Shown in pieces: positions 22,742-36,300 of a DNA stretch of 64,000 nucleotides (within the stretch, counting starts at the first letter, position 1; every line of letters begins with the position of its first letter). The translations under genes and the position numbers were made by a program. The notes beneath the pieces are model-generated. The model was not told the origin of the DNA, did not search any database, and was given only the letters and a program-made list of their open reading frames with translations. This DNA is from Ariolimax columbianus (lineage: Eukaryota > Mollusca > Gastropoda > Stylommatophora > Arionidae): contig JAVGWX010000005.1 of the NCBI GenBank assembly GCA_036924085.1, positions 75,116,547 to 75,180,546 on the forward strand, in the 5' to 3' direction.

Positions 22742-25700
22742 GTGAGCTATGAACTTGTAGTTAATAGATAGAAGAATACAAATGGATAATAACAAAATAT
22801 ATTCAACTACCATTAAGAAGTAGCTAAAAAATATATATATCAAAATATGATACAGTTGTTTTAAGGTTGAATTTTTGTATTCTGCATTAAACAAAGTACG
22901 CTATTTAAAAAAAAAGATAAATATTCTTTCAAACACTGCTCATGTTATCTGTAGACCTGGGTCCTCCTGACTGTAGTGCAGGGCAAGGCTCATCAGTAAG
23001 CTCACCACATTGGTTATGAAGGTTGATCCCAGCCTTATTGGCCAGACTGTAGTGATGACCTGTTTCCAGGAGCATGAACAAGGACATGGGATAGGGTCTT
23101 GATCAGTATATTTCACCTGACCCTGATTACTCTTCATTCCTAGGACAGGATTGGCATACTGAAATCAACCAATGACTGGCTGTTGCAATATAACATTGAA
23201 ATTGTTGAAGTAGCAATCCATGGATTGCAAGATTTTGAAATCAAATGTGACTTGAGCAGGAAGGTGAACATGAGAGGACAGAGTAGGTGTGTTACAAACA
23301 TTCAAGCCAAGCTACAACATTAACAAGGCAAAGGCTGTCGTCCATTGTAGACGATGATGGCATAATTAATTTTGCTAGCGCTATTTTTAGCAAAGATTAA
23401 CTGCGCTACTTTTTATCCTCACTCTCTTGTCTCGAGCCGCCCGACCCCAGTGGCAAGTCTAGGACAAGATGACTAGGGGGCAACTATGAGATGCAGGAGA
23501 CTTCGCATCAAGCACCCGTGAAAAAGACGGCGAAATCCGGAGTCGAACCCACACCACCTAATCACGAGGCCAACGGCTTAACCACTTCGCCACGGAATCC
23601 CCAAACATTAACAACATTGCAGTAAATACAGAGATACCAGGAGTCAAAAGAAAAGACTACTCTGACACAGACAGTAGAGGTGACGAAGTGGAAGATTGGG
23701 AGATAGATGCAAATCTCTCCCTAATCAATAGGCCGGAGGATAGCCCTAGCTTCTATTCAAGAACATGGCATACCACCTCGACTCCAGATTTGGCCTTCTC
23801 CACACAGGACATACACTATAAAATAGACCGCCAGGTGCTGAACCAACTGGCAGGTAGCGACCACAGGCCGATCAGGCTAACCATTGACATGGAAGTAAGC
23901 CCACAGGAAACAAAACCGCTCCCACGTTGGAATTACAAACGAGCCGACTGGGACAGATTTGCAATCCTGACAGATGGGCTGTGTGAAACTATCAACACAC
24001 GAAACACCAAAATGAAGCCCATGGTGGAGAGCCTAAGCAAGGCAATAATGCAAGCCGCCACTGAAACCATCCCAAGAGGAGCTAGGAAAAACTATAAGCC
24101 CTACTGGAATGATGAGTTACAGAAAGTGGAAGATGCAGTAACAAATGCTAGGAACATGGCAGAACGAGAAAAATCCATGGAGGCAAACATCGCCCTCAAA
24201 GCCGCCGCGGCGAAGTACAAACACACTCTCAAGCAAACAGCAAGAGAAAGTTGGAAAAATAAAACGGAAAGTCTGAACCTGGACAAAGACGGGAACAAGC
24301 TATGGAAGCTAGTCAGAGCCATGAACGACGAAACCCCGTCAAATAAACAAATTACCATCAAGCAGGGCGAGAACTTGATCACAGGTAAGAAAGCCGCAAA
24401 CGCCTTTGTCGATCACTATGCCAGAGCAAACCACATCGAGGTCCCTGCAGATAAGCATACAGACATTAGCGAAGAGCTAAAGGGACACGAAAACATAAAT
24501 ACGGCTCCTGAAGAGCACATGATGGCCAAACTAACAATGCGCGAAATGGAAGAGGCTATGAGTACACTAAAGAAAAGGAAATCTCCCGGAAAAGACGGGA
24601 TAACAAACGAAATGCTGATGGGGCTGGGCCAAACAGCGAAGAAGAAACTACTATCAGTCCTGACCCAAAGCTGGAAAAGGGGTATTGTACCCCAGGCATG
24701 GAAAGATGCAATACTGGTACCAGTACCAAAAACAGGGAAGGACAAAACAGATCCAAATGGATACAGGCCCATAAGCCTACTGAGCTGTGTTGGCAAGCTG
24801 ATGGAACGGATGATAAACACCAGACTGATGTGGCATCTGGAAGAAAAACGAATACTAATTCCACAGCAAGCCGGCTTTAGACAGCACAGATCCACTGAGG
24901 ACCAGGTCATCCTCATAGCCCAGGAGATAGAAGATGCCTACCAGGCGCAGAAACACACAGTAGCTGTTTGGGTGGATCTGGAAAAGGCATTTGACAAAGT
25001 CTGGAAGGATGGACTTAGAGTCAAGCTAAGAAGAAGTGATGTCTGTGGGAAAATGTACAAGTGGATCAACCACTACCTCAAACAAAGAACGGCCAGAGTC
25101 CAAGTACAAGGGCAGATGAGCAAAAAGGTGACACTCGAGCAGGGAGTACCCCAAGGGGGAGTATTGTCACCCACACTCTTCCTGGTATATATAAACGATA
25201 TTACAGAGAATATACCAAGAAGAGTCCATAGCTCAATGTTTGCAGACGATCTGGCTATGTGGACCTCTGAAAAGAATCTCACAATAGCAAGAAATCGGAT
25301 GCAGACGGCCCTAACATCGCTGGAAGAGTGGGCGAACTCATGGCTGGTCAAAATAAACGAGGAGAAAACCACGTGCACAATATTCTCGCTCTCATTAAAA
25401 CCCCAAAGTACCAAATTAAGTCTGAATGGCAAAATCCTGCAGCCAAACGACAACCCAACCTATCTGGGAGTCACATTTGATCGGCGCATGACATGGAAAA
25501 GTCAGATTGAGAGAAACCGAATGAAAGCCAGAGAAAGAATGGCGATCATGAGGAAACTTGCTGGCACAAGCTGGGGAGCAGACGAAGGCATACTAAAGAA
25601 ACTGTACACTGGAAGAGTGAGACCAGTTCTCGAGTATGGCATTGCGGCATGGACAACCGCAGCGAAGGCGAACTTCGATAAAGTTAACAAACTTCAAAAC

Positions 25701-27180
25701 CAAGCCATGAGAATTATAACAGGTGGCATGAAGTCAACGCCAATTGTAGAACTTGAAAAGATTACAAAACTGCAATCCATGACCGATAGAAGAGACTGCA
25801 GAGCCCAGCTGCAGTCAGAGAAACTCAGAAGACTGACGGACCATTCAATGTACCAGAGACTAAACAATTTGGGAAATGGGAAACTAAAGCGGAGAAACTT
25901 TGCAGAAATAGCCAAAGCAAAGATGCACGAAGATCCCATAAACGCACTAACAACACCAAAACCCATCACTACTGTACGAAAACCTACTTGGAGGCAGGAT
26001 ATATTTCCAGAGGTGGTAGAAAATATACCAGGTATTGCAAACAAAAACTGCCAGAGTGAAAAAGAAAGGAGAGACACTACCCTAAGCTTCATAACGAAAA
26101 GCTACCCAAGCATGGACTGGACCCATGCATACACCGACGGTTCTGTAACAAACACTACACAGAACGGAGGGGCAGGAGCATTCCTGAACCTACCAAATGG
26201 CAGAAAAATAACACTGTCATTCGCTACTGGTAAGTACACAAGCAATTTCAGAGCAGAGGCACTGAGGGCGGCAGTGGAAGAAATGGTAACACACAGTGAA
26301 AACGAGAGCCATATAGTCCTGCTGACAGATGCTCTCGAAGTAGTCACAGCGCTAAAAAGCCAGAAAAATACTGAGCTTAATGACTTAAGAGCAGCACTCT
26401 GCAAACTGTGCCAGCAGTCCGCACCAAAAAGGGTAGTGGTACAGTGGGTTCCGTCACACTGCAACATCCAAGGCAACGAGGAGGCAGACAGACTGGCAAA
26501 AGAAGGTGCAAGGCTACCACAAACAGATACCAGTATGACGTACGAAGAGTCAAAACGGCTTATCAAAGCCAGATACATGTCCAAATGGGAAACCGAACAT
26601 ACTGGTTACACCAAAAACGATGCCTATTACCAGTTGAACCGAAGAGAGCAGGTCGTCGTCTTCAGACTTCGCACTGGCCACAACAGACTGAGGTACCACC
26701 TATTCAACAAATTGAAGATAGGGTGTACCGACGAATGCCCGTGCGGTACTGGTAAAATGACTACTGAACATCTGCTGCAGAACTGCCCGACATACGAGGA
26801 TCAGAGAGAGCAGATGTGGCCATTGCCAGTGGAACTGCAAGACAAGCTCTATGGTAGTGGCGAGAGTCTCAGGATGACCGCCGCTTTTTTCGAGAAAATA
26901 ATGGTTACTGTCTGACTGTGTACGCAGAAGAAGAAGAAGAAGAAGAAAAGAAAAGACCAATACAGTGACCACGAGTTGAAAACTTTGGCACAAGCGATGA
27001 TTGAGGAGAAATAAAATACCAATGAATGGACACAGGTGTACACAGGTAGTTCAGCAGAGGTGGTTGGCCTGAAAGGGGGAGGAGGTATATATATATAGAT
27101 ATATATATATATAGATTCTGCTCTGATGTTTGTGGATGACTTCCCTGTTAAATTTCTTCTGTTATATTTCCACTATTGTG

Positions 27181-27253
<73 letters not shown>

Positions 27254-27254
27254 A

Positions 27255-27320
<66 letters not shown>

Positions 27321-30300
27321 CACAATAGTGGAAATATAACAGAAGAAATTTAACAGGGAAGTCATCCACAAACATCAGAGCAGAATCTATGGCACTCATG
27401 CAAGCACTAAGAATACTGGAGACAGAAAAACAACCGCAAAAATAGTTGTCTTCACAGACTGCATATTTTTAATAGAGGCAATACAGAACACAAACAACAG
27501 ACCGCTGTCATCAGAAATCAGAGCGGAACTAGCAAAACTTCAGAGATCCTCAACAATAGCACTCCAATGGCTACCCTCCCACTGTGGAATAACAGGAAAA
27601 GAGAGAGCTGACGCACTGGAAAAAGGTGGTAGCAAAAAGGCACAATTTAATTATCAAGTACTATACAGAGATATCAAGAACATTATAAAAAATCAGTATC
27701 CTCAACAATGGAAAGAAGACAGAAACATAAGCAGTACACCAGACTCAATTCATCAGCTCAAAAGAAAGATCTCACACACCAATGAATGCCCATGTCAAAC
27801 AGGTAGCCAGAATCCTGAACACATTCTACAGGAATGCCCACTCTATAGGGAAACAAGATACCAGACCTGGCCAGAGGGTGCGCAGCTGAGATAGAAGCTG
27901 TTGGGCAGCTGCTCCGACCTGGTGAAGACTACAAACTTCATCATGGTGACTGGCCTGCAGATATAGTATGATCAAAAGATCCTGAACGCAAAGAAGAAGA
28001 AGAACTATTTATCTACAGGAACCGTTAGAATCCGCACCATTTGATTGATGAGAGACTTTGCTATAATGTCAAATCTGTATTTCATAAAGTCCAAAAATTA
28101 CAGGATGTAGTTCACATTGATATTTCTAATACTATCCTTGTTTGATGTTTTAAAAAAAATTTAATTTTTCACTGACTATTGCTGCTTTAGGGACTAACAG
28201 ATTTTACTGTATTCTTCAGATTTATTGGTTGTTACAGTAGCAACAGACGAGAACGATGGTTTTCGTCAGTTCATACGATCCGTCAAGAAATATGGTTTGG
28301 ATGTGAAAGTAAGTAACATATCTAACAACCAAAAGCTGCAACTAGTTAAGCAAGATAATGATTGAAAGTGTTGTTTTCATCCTTAGATGTTCAGCTGTAA
28401 TCTAGGAACATTCACAGTGTACAGAGTCTGTTAAAACAGCTCTGTAACTTTTGAAATTCTGCACCAGTCAATGTCATAGCAATTTCTGGTCAGTGATATT
28501 ACCTAGTGTTTCCACATTTTTCTGTTGGGATTGTTTAATCCAATGGCTGGCTGTTTATGTTCATGCAGATTATGGTTTTTTTTCTTTGGATATCTGAATT
28601 TTACAAGCAGCCAAGTTTTACTCCAAGCTGGTGAAGACGTTTACATAGACTCGTGAAAGGTTAAAACAAGTAAATAGGGATCAGTGCATGAGACAGACTA
28701 TCTTTATGTGTGTTTTAATAAATACTGTCTACCTGGATTGTGAATGAATAATACAACATAACAATATTGATTATTTATTAATCAGGTGTTTGGCCTTGGA
28801 TCTGAATGGCGAGGAGGAACAATGCAAACAGTAGGAGGAGGACATAAAATCAACTTGCTTAAAGATGGGTTGAAGTCATACAAAAATCATGAGAACCTTG
28901 TCATTATGTTTACAGACAGGTAGGTGAAAATGTGGCAGAGAATCAATGTCCTAAAAGATATGATATGGAAGAAACATAATACTCCTTCCTTACCATGAAG
29001 AGATCAAGTGACAATATTCTCAGGCTCGGGTCAAGCCAATGCAGACTGAAGTATCTGTTGAACAAATTAAATGTTGGAAAAATACAGATGATTGTCTGTG
29101 TGGGAGGACAAACATTGGAAGATGTTCCCCGAGTCTCTTCTTGTGTCTGTATGGGGGATACAAATATTGGAACATGTTTCCAAGTCTCTTCTTGTGTATG
29201 TATGGGAAATACAAACATTAGAACATGTTCCCCAAGTCTATTCTTGTGTCTATATGGGGAATACAAATGTTGAAACATGTTGCCCAAGTCTCTTCTTGTG
29301 TATGTTTGGGAAAGACAAACAGAACATGTTTCCAAGTCTCTTCTTGTGTCTGTATGCCGAATACAAACATTGGATCATGTTCCCTAGTTGCTTCTTGTGT
29401 CTGTATTGGGATGACAAACAGAACATGTTCCATAGACTCTTCTTGTGCCTGTAAGGAGGACAAACATTGGAACATCTTCCCCAGGTTTATGTTTGTGCAT
29501 ATGCAATGATAGGCATTGGAGCTGTTCCCAGGTCTCTTCTTGTACTTGTATAGGGAAGTTAAACATTGAAACATGTTTCTGAAGTCTCTTCTTATGCCTG
29601 TTCTTTTATTCTGGTACTCCTTTAGCTTTTTGCTTGATTTTTTCTACAGTTTTCCTTTAGAATCCAATAGAGCTGAAGTTATCACTCTCCAATGATCATA
29701 TTTTTGGCCAGCTTGATGAGTTCTTCCAATAAGACTCTAGTTGCTCTTGTGCTTCTATGCAAAGCATGAGACATTTACTTGTTGACAGGAAAATTAAGAA
29801 TGAAAAGCAATTACATGGTTGGCCCTATTCTCTTTCTGTAACCTAAAATGAAGACTGGTTTTTCACTTTTAAATCTTACTTTTCTTCTTTTTTCCCAGTT
29901 ATGATGTAGTTTTTACAGATGGAAAAGAAGCAATCTTGGAGAAGTTCTTCAAGTTCCAATCTAATGTGGTCTTTGCAGCAGAGAACACATGCTGGCCCGA
30001 CAGATCTTTGGTGGTAAGTTCAGTATAATTATGGTGTAGAGAATGGAAGCACTGTATTAAGACATTTATGATTATTAAGATCGTTTTTTTATTTACCTTT
30101 ACTACGCTTTTGACGGACTCAGTTCGCCGTTCTGTACTATTATTTTTTATTCATGAATGACCAAACCATACTACCGTAGAAATTTTCATTTTTAATGATG
30201 AATTTGCCATGTCCGGCTACACTGGTTTTCAGCCGGTTAAAGTATTGTCTGTTAGATTACAAATGGATTTGAAATGATTTATCTTCTTCTTTACACGGAT

Positions 30301-33300
30301 TGGAGCCAGCCCATTATTGGGAATGCTGAAGAAAGTTGTTGTATAAAAGATCTTTGGGAGGTAGATCTGTTTAGTTTGTTTATTTAGATTTAATAAATAC
30401 GTTTTTAGTGGAAACTAACAGTTGTGCTGAAATTATAAACACAGTATCGATAGTTTGTTGTGATTTCGATGGATTATATGAGGTGCGATATTCCCGAATT
30501 GGTGAGTCCAAATGTTTGTGCTTTGTTTTTATAAATTTTCACCTTCATCTTCTAGTATCTCAGAAACTAACAAACACACAACAAAAACAATAACACCAAC
30601 AAGTTCTTTATTCATTTATGTCTCTACACACAACAAAATCATATTTGTTCACCAACAAACAGAAAAGTTACAGGCTCTCAAAGTCAACGACCATAGTAAA
30701 TATGAAGTGGTGAAAATTTGTGCACCATTGTAAAGGTTAAGGATAGCTTAAATAACTGAAGAATTGTTAAATTACAAAGAAAACATTCTTAAGACTTGGG
30801 TTGTTGGAGTGTTTGTGGACATGCCTTACAAACCTATGCATCATACTCCTGTCAACTCAACTTTAAATGGGCACTTACTCTGCTGCAGTTAGCTGAGGTG
30901 AGGAAAATAGTAAGTGAAAATGTCATCTGACCCCAACACAAACTGAGGCCTCACAATTGAGTCTCTATCATTTGATCCCCAAGTAAGTCTGTTGTCAGAT
31001 TTATGAAGCAATAACAAAAATATGAAAAACCAAAATATATCTAGCACTGTGATAATATACACAATTGACAACAGAAAAGGAAGTGTTGTGATAGGTAATC
31101 TTAATTTAACTAATTGTGTTTGTGATCAAATTTCAACTCTTGTGTAAAATCCATCCTATTGCATGGTTTTATAACATGGGGAACAATTAAGACGGCAAAA
31201 AAAACGCATTTCAATTATTCATCATTTGCTGTCTTCGCTGAAAAGTGGGATTAAACTGGGATGATAAAGTTCTTAATCTGAAACTGTGGGAAAGAACCAG
31301 ATAGATATAAGTTTCACCTGTGTAAGAAGAATAGGTAAAAACATTGCAAAAAACAGCTGATAACATTACAAGACAGGCTGTTTGACAGAATACTCAAAGC
31401 ATGAGAAGTAGGAACAGATCTAAATAGTTATGGAGATCTAGCTTGCGACAAATATGAAGACAACAGGAAATATGTGGACAAAGCTGGCATGGATGGCTCA
31501 AGACAAAAGTATTTGTTGAGGGACTATATTCTACAGGAAGCTGACAGATTTTGATTGAATGATGATTAACTACCAGCTATTAACCTTGGAATGTGTTTGA
31601 TGATAGGAAAATTTGGAAGTAAAACAAGCTATAAATTTTGTGTCTGGACTGTGTTTGATGATAGAAAGTTTGAAAGTAATACAGGCTGCAAAAGTTGTTT
31701 GTACAAAGTAAATATAAAGATCCTGATTTCATGCCTGTGTGGCATATTGGAAATATGGTGCTAACCACATATTTGTCACCAGCGGCACACTAGGGGTGAT
31801 GTGGTCAACATCACAAAGGCCGCCTTTACTTTCCCAGATTATTCTGGTACCTAATTTTTTAGGGTGTGTGAACCCCGAGAGCAGTTTTGCGATTTGGAAA
31901 AATGCCACACCAACTGGAGACTAAACCCGATCTCTCTGTTAGGAAGCCAGTACAAACTAGGTTTATATTTCATAGCTGCAGGAGTTTAGGTTATGAGAAA
32001 AATTAGACCAGTGTGTATACTTTTTTCAGGTGTCTAGTAATTTGAATTCCCTAACTCCATTTTGTCAGGCAGTGAGGTCGCTTCACCACCTGGAAATTTT
32101 TGGTTTGAATCTGGATTGCCTATCCTAACTTTATTTTCTGTTGTGTATAGTGAATTTCTTATAAATATGTCCTTGTGCTGGTTGTCGTCACTACTTTGTT
32201 ATTTTACAAGCTTCAGAGTTTCCCCTAGTTGTCAGATTTACTATGAGAGACAAGTGATCTACTGCCCTGCTGCATGAACTATGTTTTGCCTAAAGACATT
32301 GTATTACCTCAAGATTAAGCACACCATCTATTATAAAAGAAGGTGTGTTTCCTATAAACATAGATTATCTACCAATCTATTAACTGTAGATATTTGTCAC
32401 TTCTCAATACAGGACAAATATCCTGTGGTTAAGGAGTCAGAAAAGAGGTTCTTGAATTCAGGAGGTAAGGAATGTTTGTATTATAATAAACCGTACTATT
32501 GATTTTTAATTAAAAAAACAATATTTCCTATGTGACTGGATGACATTTTGAACGATTAGGGACTCCTGAAACTATAGATCAAACACAGCTAATTGAATAT
32601 GTTCATGGCAGTTTCTCTTCATAAAATTGGCAGGCAACATTGCACTTCCTGCTCATTACAAAGTTTATAGATAACTATTAGTTGATATTTGTAAGCCCTT
32701 GTAATGTTTAATAGTTAGACATCAGATTTTTTAAAAAGTTTAATTCCCCAAAGAGCAAATGTTTTCAACAAATACATGCAAGTCATTCTGTCTTATGTCA
32801 TCTATTCCAGCTTTTTCCATGACTTCCTTATTCCTTTTATGTTCTAACTCAGATCACTCTTCAAGTTCTCCCTCTATATCTTTCACCCTGGGTATTCTTG
32901 ACTTAAACATCTTTATACTGGTTTAGAAGACTCTGCAAAGTATGTATATAATCAGTTTAATTTACATTGCCATGCTCTAAAAGCTATGTACATCCAATCC
33001 ATTCTTAAATGTATTAACTGTCCCGGCTCTACTACTTAATGTGGATATGCATTCCAAGCAGTCACCACTTTCTGACTAAAAAACTATTTCCTAATATCTA
33101 ATCTTGACCTTACTTTAGTATATTTGTAGCTATGCCCTCTTGTTCTTGTAGGTGGTTGTATTTTGAAAAAAAATTGTTAAAGTCTAATTTATCCTTTCCT
33201 TTGATTAACTTATAAACCTGTATTGTCACCTCTATTTCTTCTCTTTTCTAGACACTGTAGGCTGGCCTTTCTGAGTCTTTCCACATAACTGTGAGTCTGG

Positions 33301-36300
33301 AATTCCACTATCAGCTTTGTCGTTCTTTTTTGTATCCTTTCCATCATGTTTATATCTCGTGTACGATAAGAACTCCACACTTGTACACAGTACTCCAATC
33401 TAGGTCTAACCAATATTTTATACAGTGTGCTATCACTATTCCACAGCAGTGACTTGTTCGTAAAACTATCAGCTGGTTTCTTTAACTCTTTGAAGCCTGG
33501 TTATCAAGTCTATATAAAACTATATTTTTATATGCTTTTGAACAAAGTACATACATAACAAAGTACACACATAACATGTAAGCAAAGCTAGTTACTCTGA
33601 CAAAACGATATGCGCAGTAGTAATTATTTTATCTCAAATTGAAAATAAATAAAATTACATGGGTACTGCCTCCAAACCCTTGCATTATCTCTCGAGGGGC
33701 CAGGAACATGACAAAAACTAGCTTGATCATAATTCGATTCATGCCTCTCATTATTCAAATAATACTTAGATTCCATTTTAACAGCATTTTCAAAATATTT
33801 CCAAAATCTAAATCTAATTTATTAGTCTCCAAATCATTGAGAATAAGCTTAACAGCTTGTTCTGTTTTTAGCTTTTAGAATGGTCCTTTCTCGTATTTTC
33901 AACACATCTTACTTGAATCCTGGTATTTAATCAGGCAAGGTTGCCTTATGCCAGGTGGCCAAAATCAGCTTGAATCTATGTCTGTCCTTTGCTCTGGAGT
34001 ACAATGATGGTTCAAATTGATGTTTTCCAATGTGATAAAAGCTCATCTTGCCTTCTGTATTCTCATCTTGCCTTCTGTATTCTCATCTTGATCATTTTGA
34101 TTCTCCCAAGACATTTGTATGTGTGTCTCCCAGCACAGTCTGATTGTCATTAGCTGCATTCGTTCTCATAATCTTTGTCTTTTATCTGTGAAGTCATTTT
34201 ACTATGGCTAAAAAAAGTGCGGATTCTACGTTTGACACAATATTTTCTCTTCTGAAATATCAGGAACAGACACGCAAGCAGAGTCAGTCCATTTATATTA
34301 CCTTCATTGACCTGACAAAGTAATTTGAATTTGTTAGCAGTGATGGACTCTTTAAAATCCTGTTTAAAATAGGTTTCTAAGAAAGCTAATACAAATAATA
34401 ATATCGTTCCATGAGGCCATGAAAGGAACAGTGTAATTTGATGGTAGTATTTCACAATCATTTGTTATTCGCAGTGGTGTTAAGCAAGACTGTCCTGGCC
34501 CTGATACTGTTCGAAGTCTTCTTTGCTCTGTTACTGAAGCATACATTTAGTAATGCAAATGAAGGATTCTGCATTCACACTAGGTCAAATTGTTTAATCT
34601 TTGAAGGCTCGAGGCCAAAATGAAGATCATGGAGGTCACCATCGGGGACTTTCTATTCACAGATGATGCTGCAATTATCACCCATAGTCAGCAAGAACTT
34701 CAGAGATTGATAGATCATTTCTCCCAGGCTTGCAAATATTTTGGTCTCACAATAAGTCTCAACAAAACAAATGTTCTGGGACAGGAAGTAGATGCCACAC
34801 CTACCTGTAACATCAATATATATGTATGGGCAGTTATGCACAAATTCACATACCTGGGGTACCTCATCAATGACAAGCTTGCTCTAGATACATAAATTGA
34901 TAATTTGACAGTCACATTGACAAAGCTGCTGTCATATTTGCTCCTCTCATAATGAGATTTTGGAAAAACCAGAAACTTACAATTAAAACCAAGACCATGG
35001 TCATCATCTTCAAAACTTGAGTAACCTATATCAAACGCTTATCACATTTCATCTACACCACCTGTGATCTATGCTTGGAATTATATGGAGGGATAGAGTG
35101 ACAAATGCGAATGTGCATTCTCGCACTGTCTCTAAACATGTACACTCTCTACTTGGGCAGATGGTCACATTCCCAAAGATATTCTCTATATGGAAAGTTG
35201 GCAGGTGGCAAAAGAACAGTTGGCCGACCACAACTGAGGTTCAAAGATGTGCGTAAGCGATAAATGAAGGCACTGGACATGGGTCTGATATCTTTTGAAG
35301 ACGTAGCTGCAGACCGATCCAAGTGGGGATGTACCCTGAAGAGCCACTTTATACTGGGTGAAAAGAAGTTCCTGCAACACAGAAGTGAAATGACAAGGAA
35401 TCGAGGAAAATGAAAACCAAAAACTTGGTAGAGAGTTACTGCTCTAAGGTCGCATCATCCTATAGTCAGTCATGACTGAAAGGGGCAACTTCTACTGTCT
35501 GTGTATTTTCAACTCTAATGACTTTTCATCTATTGTTCCATTCATCTGTTTATGGGTAGAAGAGCAAAAGCACTGCCTCATAAATAACATGCAGGTTGGT
35601 ACATATTCATGTCATTTTTCCCACTTCTTGTGTGTGGTTTAAATTGTTTATGGTAAATGCGTTCTAATTTGTGAATTAATATATATATATATATAAATAT
35701 ATATATCTTTTGTTCTTAATGAAAATTGTTTCCTTTCAGGCTTCATCGGCTATGCCAGACAGATCTATGACATTATAAATGCCCAACCTATTGAAGATGC
35801 AGAGGATGACCAGCTGTACTACACTAAGCTCTATCTCAACAGAGCACTCAGGGTTAGAATCTGTTATTCATTTTTGAACATTGACTTTCATTCTTAGACC
35901 TTTTGCAATTGTTTTTCGGCAATATTGAAATAATTCTTCTTGTAACTGTTACAGTTCTTTCTGGACAGTATTTAAGTAAAAATATCTTCTTTTCCTAATC
36001 CATTTCACTTCTTACAAAGGACTGGGCCATGACTGTAGAAGGTCATCTACATGAAGTCTTCACCAAAGCACTTTGTGTGTGCTCTGACAGTGAACATTTT
36101 TTGTTTTACATTATGGGATGTCTAATCTGTTGTAGAACCATCTTTAGTCATCTTTTATGACATACAGATTTAGTTGTCTTTTCCTCCATCGTAATAAGGC
36201 AGACAACATCCAGACAGAGGATTAAAATATGTCTTTTATGGTAAATTTCTGAGCTCATAAATAACTTTAGAGGGGAGATACAAATCTGATTACAGTAAGT

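Larger units (their letters stand above)
23250..28005 (+). mobile_element. Older RNase-H LINE fragment (host of the nest)
   Basis: Three pieces read as one protein when the two insertions are removed: 23250-23326 ([13 protein letters not shown]), 23615-23657 ([16 protein letters not shown]) and 26946-28005 ([17 protein letters not shown], then NEWTQVYTG, RNase H block 1 with Asp changed). RNase H continues [27 protein letters not shown] and [21 protein letters not shown] Cys/His tail ([20 protein letters not shown]) and a (GAA)n tail at 27990-28003 end it. An AT-rich palindrome breaks the RNase H domain. Left limit uncertain. Confidence 0.87.

Noticed and set aside
23525..23603. tRNA-like sequence on the minus strand
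   Set aside because: A and B boxes are clear but it is the head of an S3 SINE with a target duplication, and the fold lacks a proper acceptor stem; not a tRNA gene.
23601..23690. Start of the intact LINE placed directly after the SINE
   Set aside because: The 12-bp duplication puts the LINE start at 23658; 23604-23657 belongs to the older LINE.
24416..24916. Minus-strand ORF of 166 codons opposite the intact LINE
   Set aside because: Antisense shadow of the RT coding frame; composition has no domain and it disappears in related copies.
27130..27399. Long (IY)n ORFs on both strands
   Set aside because: Products of the (AT)n core and the palindrome, not proteins.
28995..29574. Several 60-130 codon ORFs on both strands
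   Set aside because: Repeated peptide pattern comes from the 57-bp minisatellite; no start context or domain.
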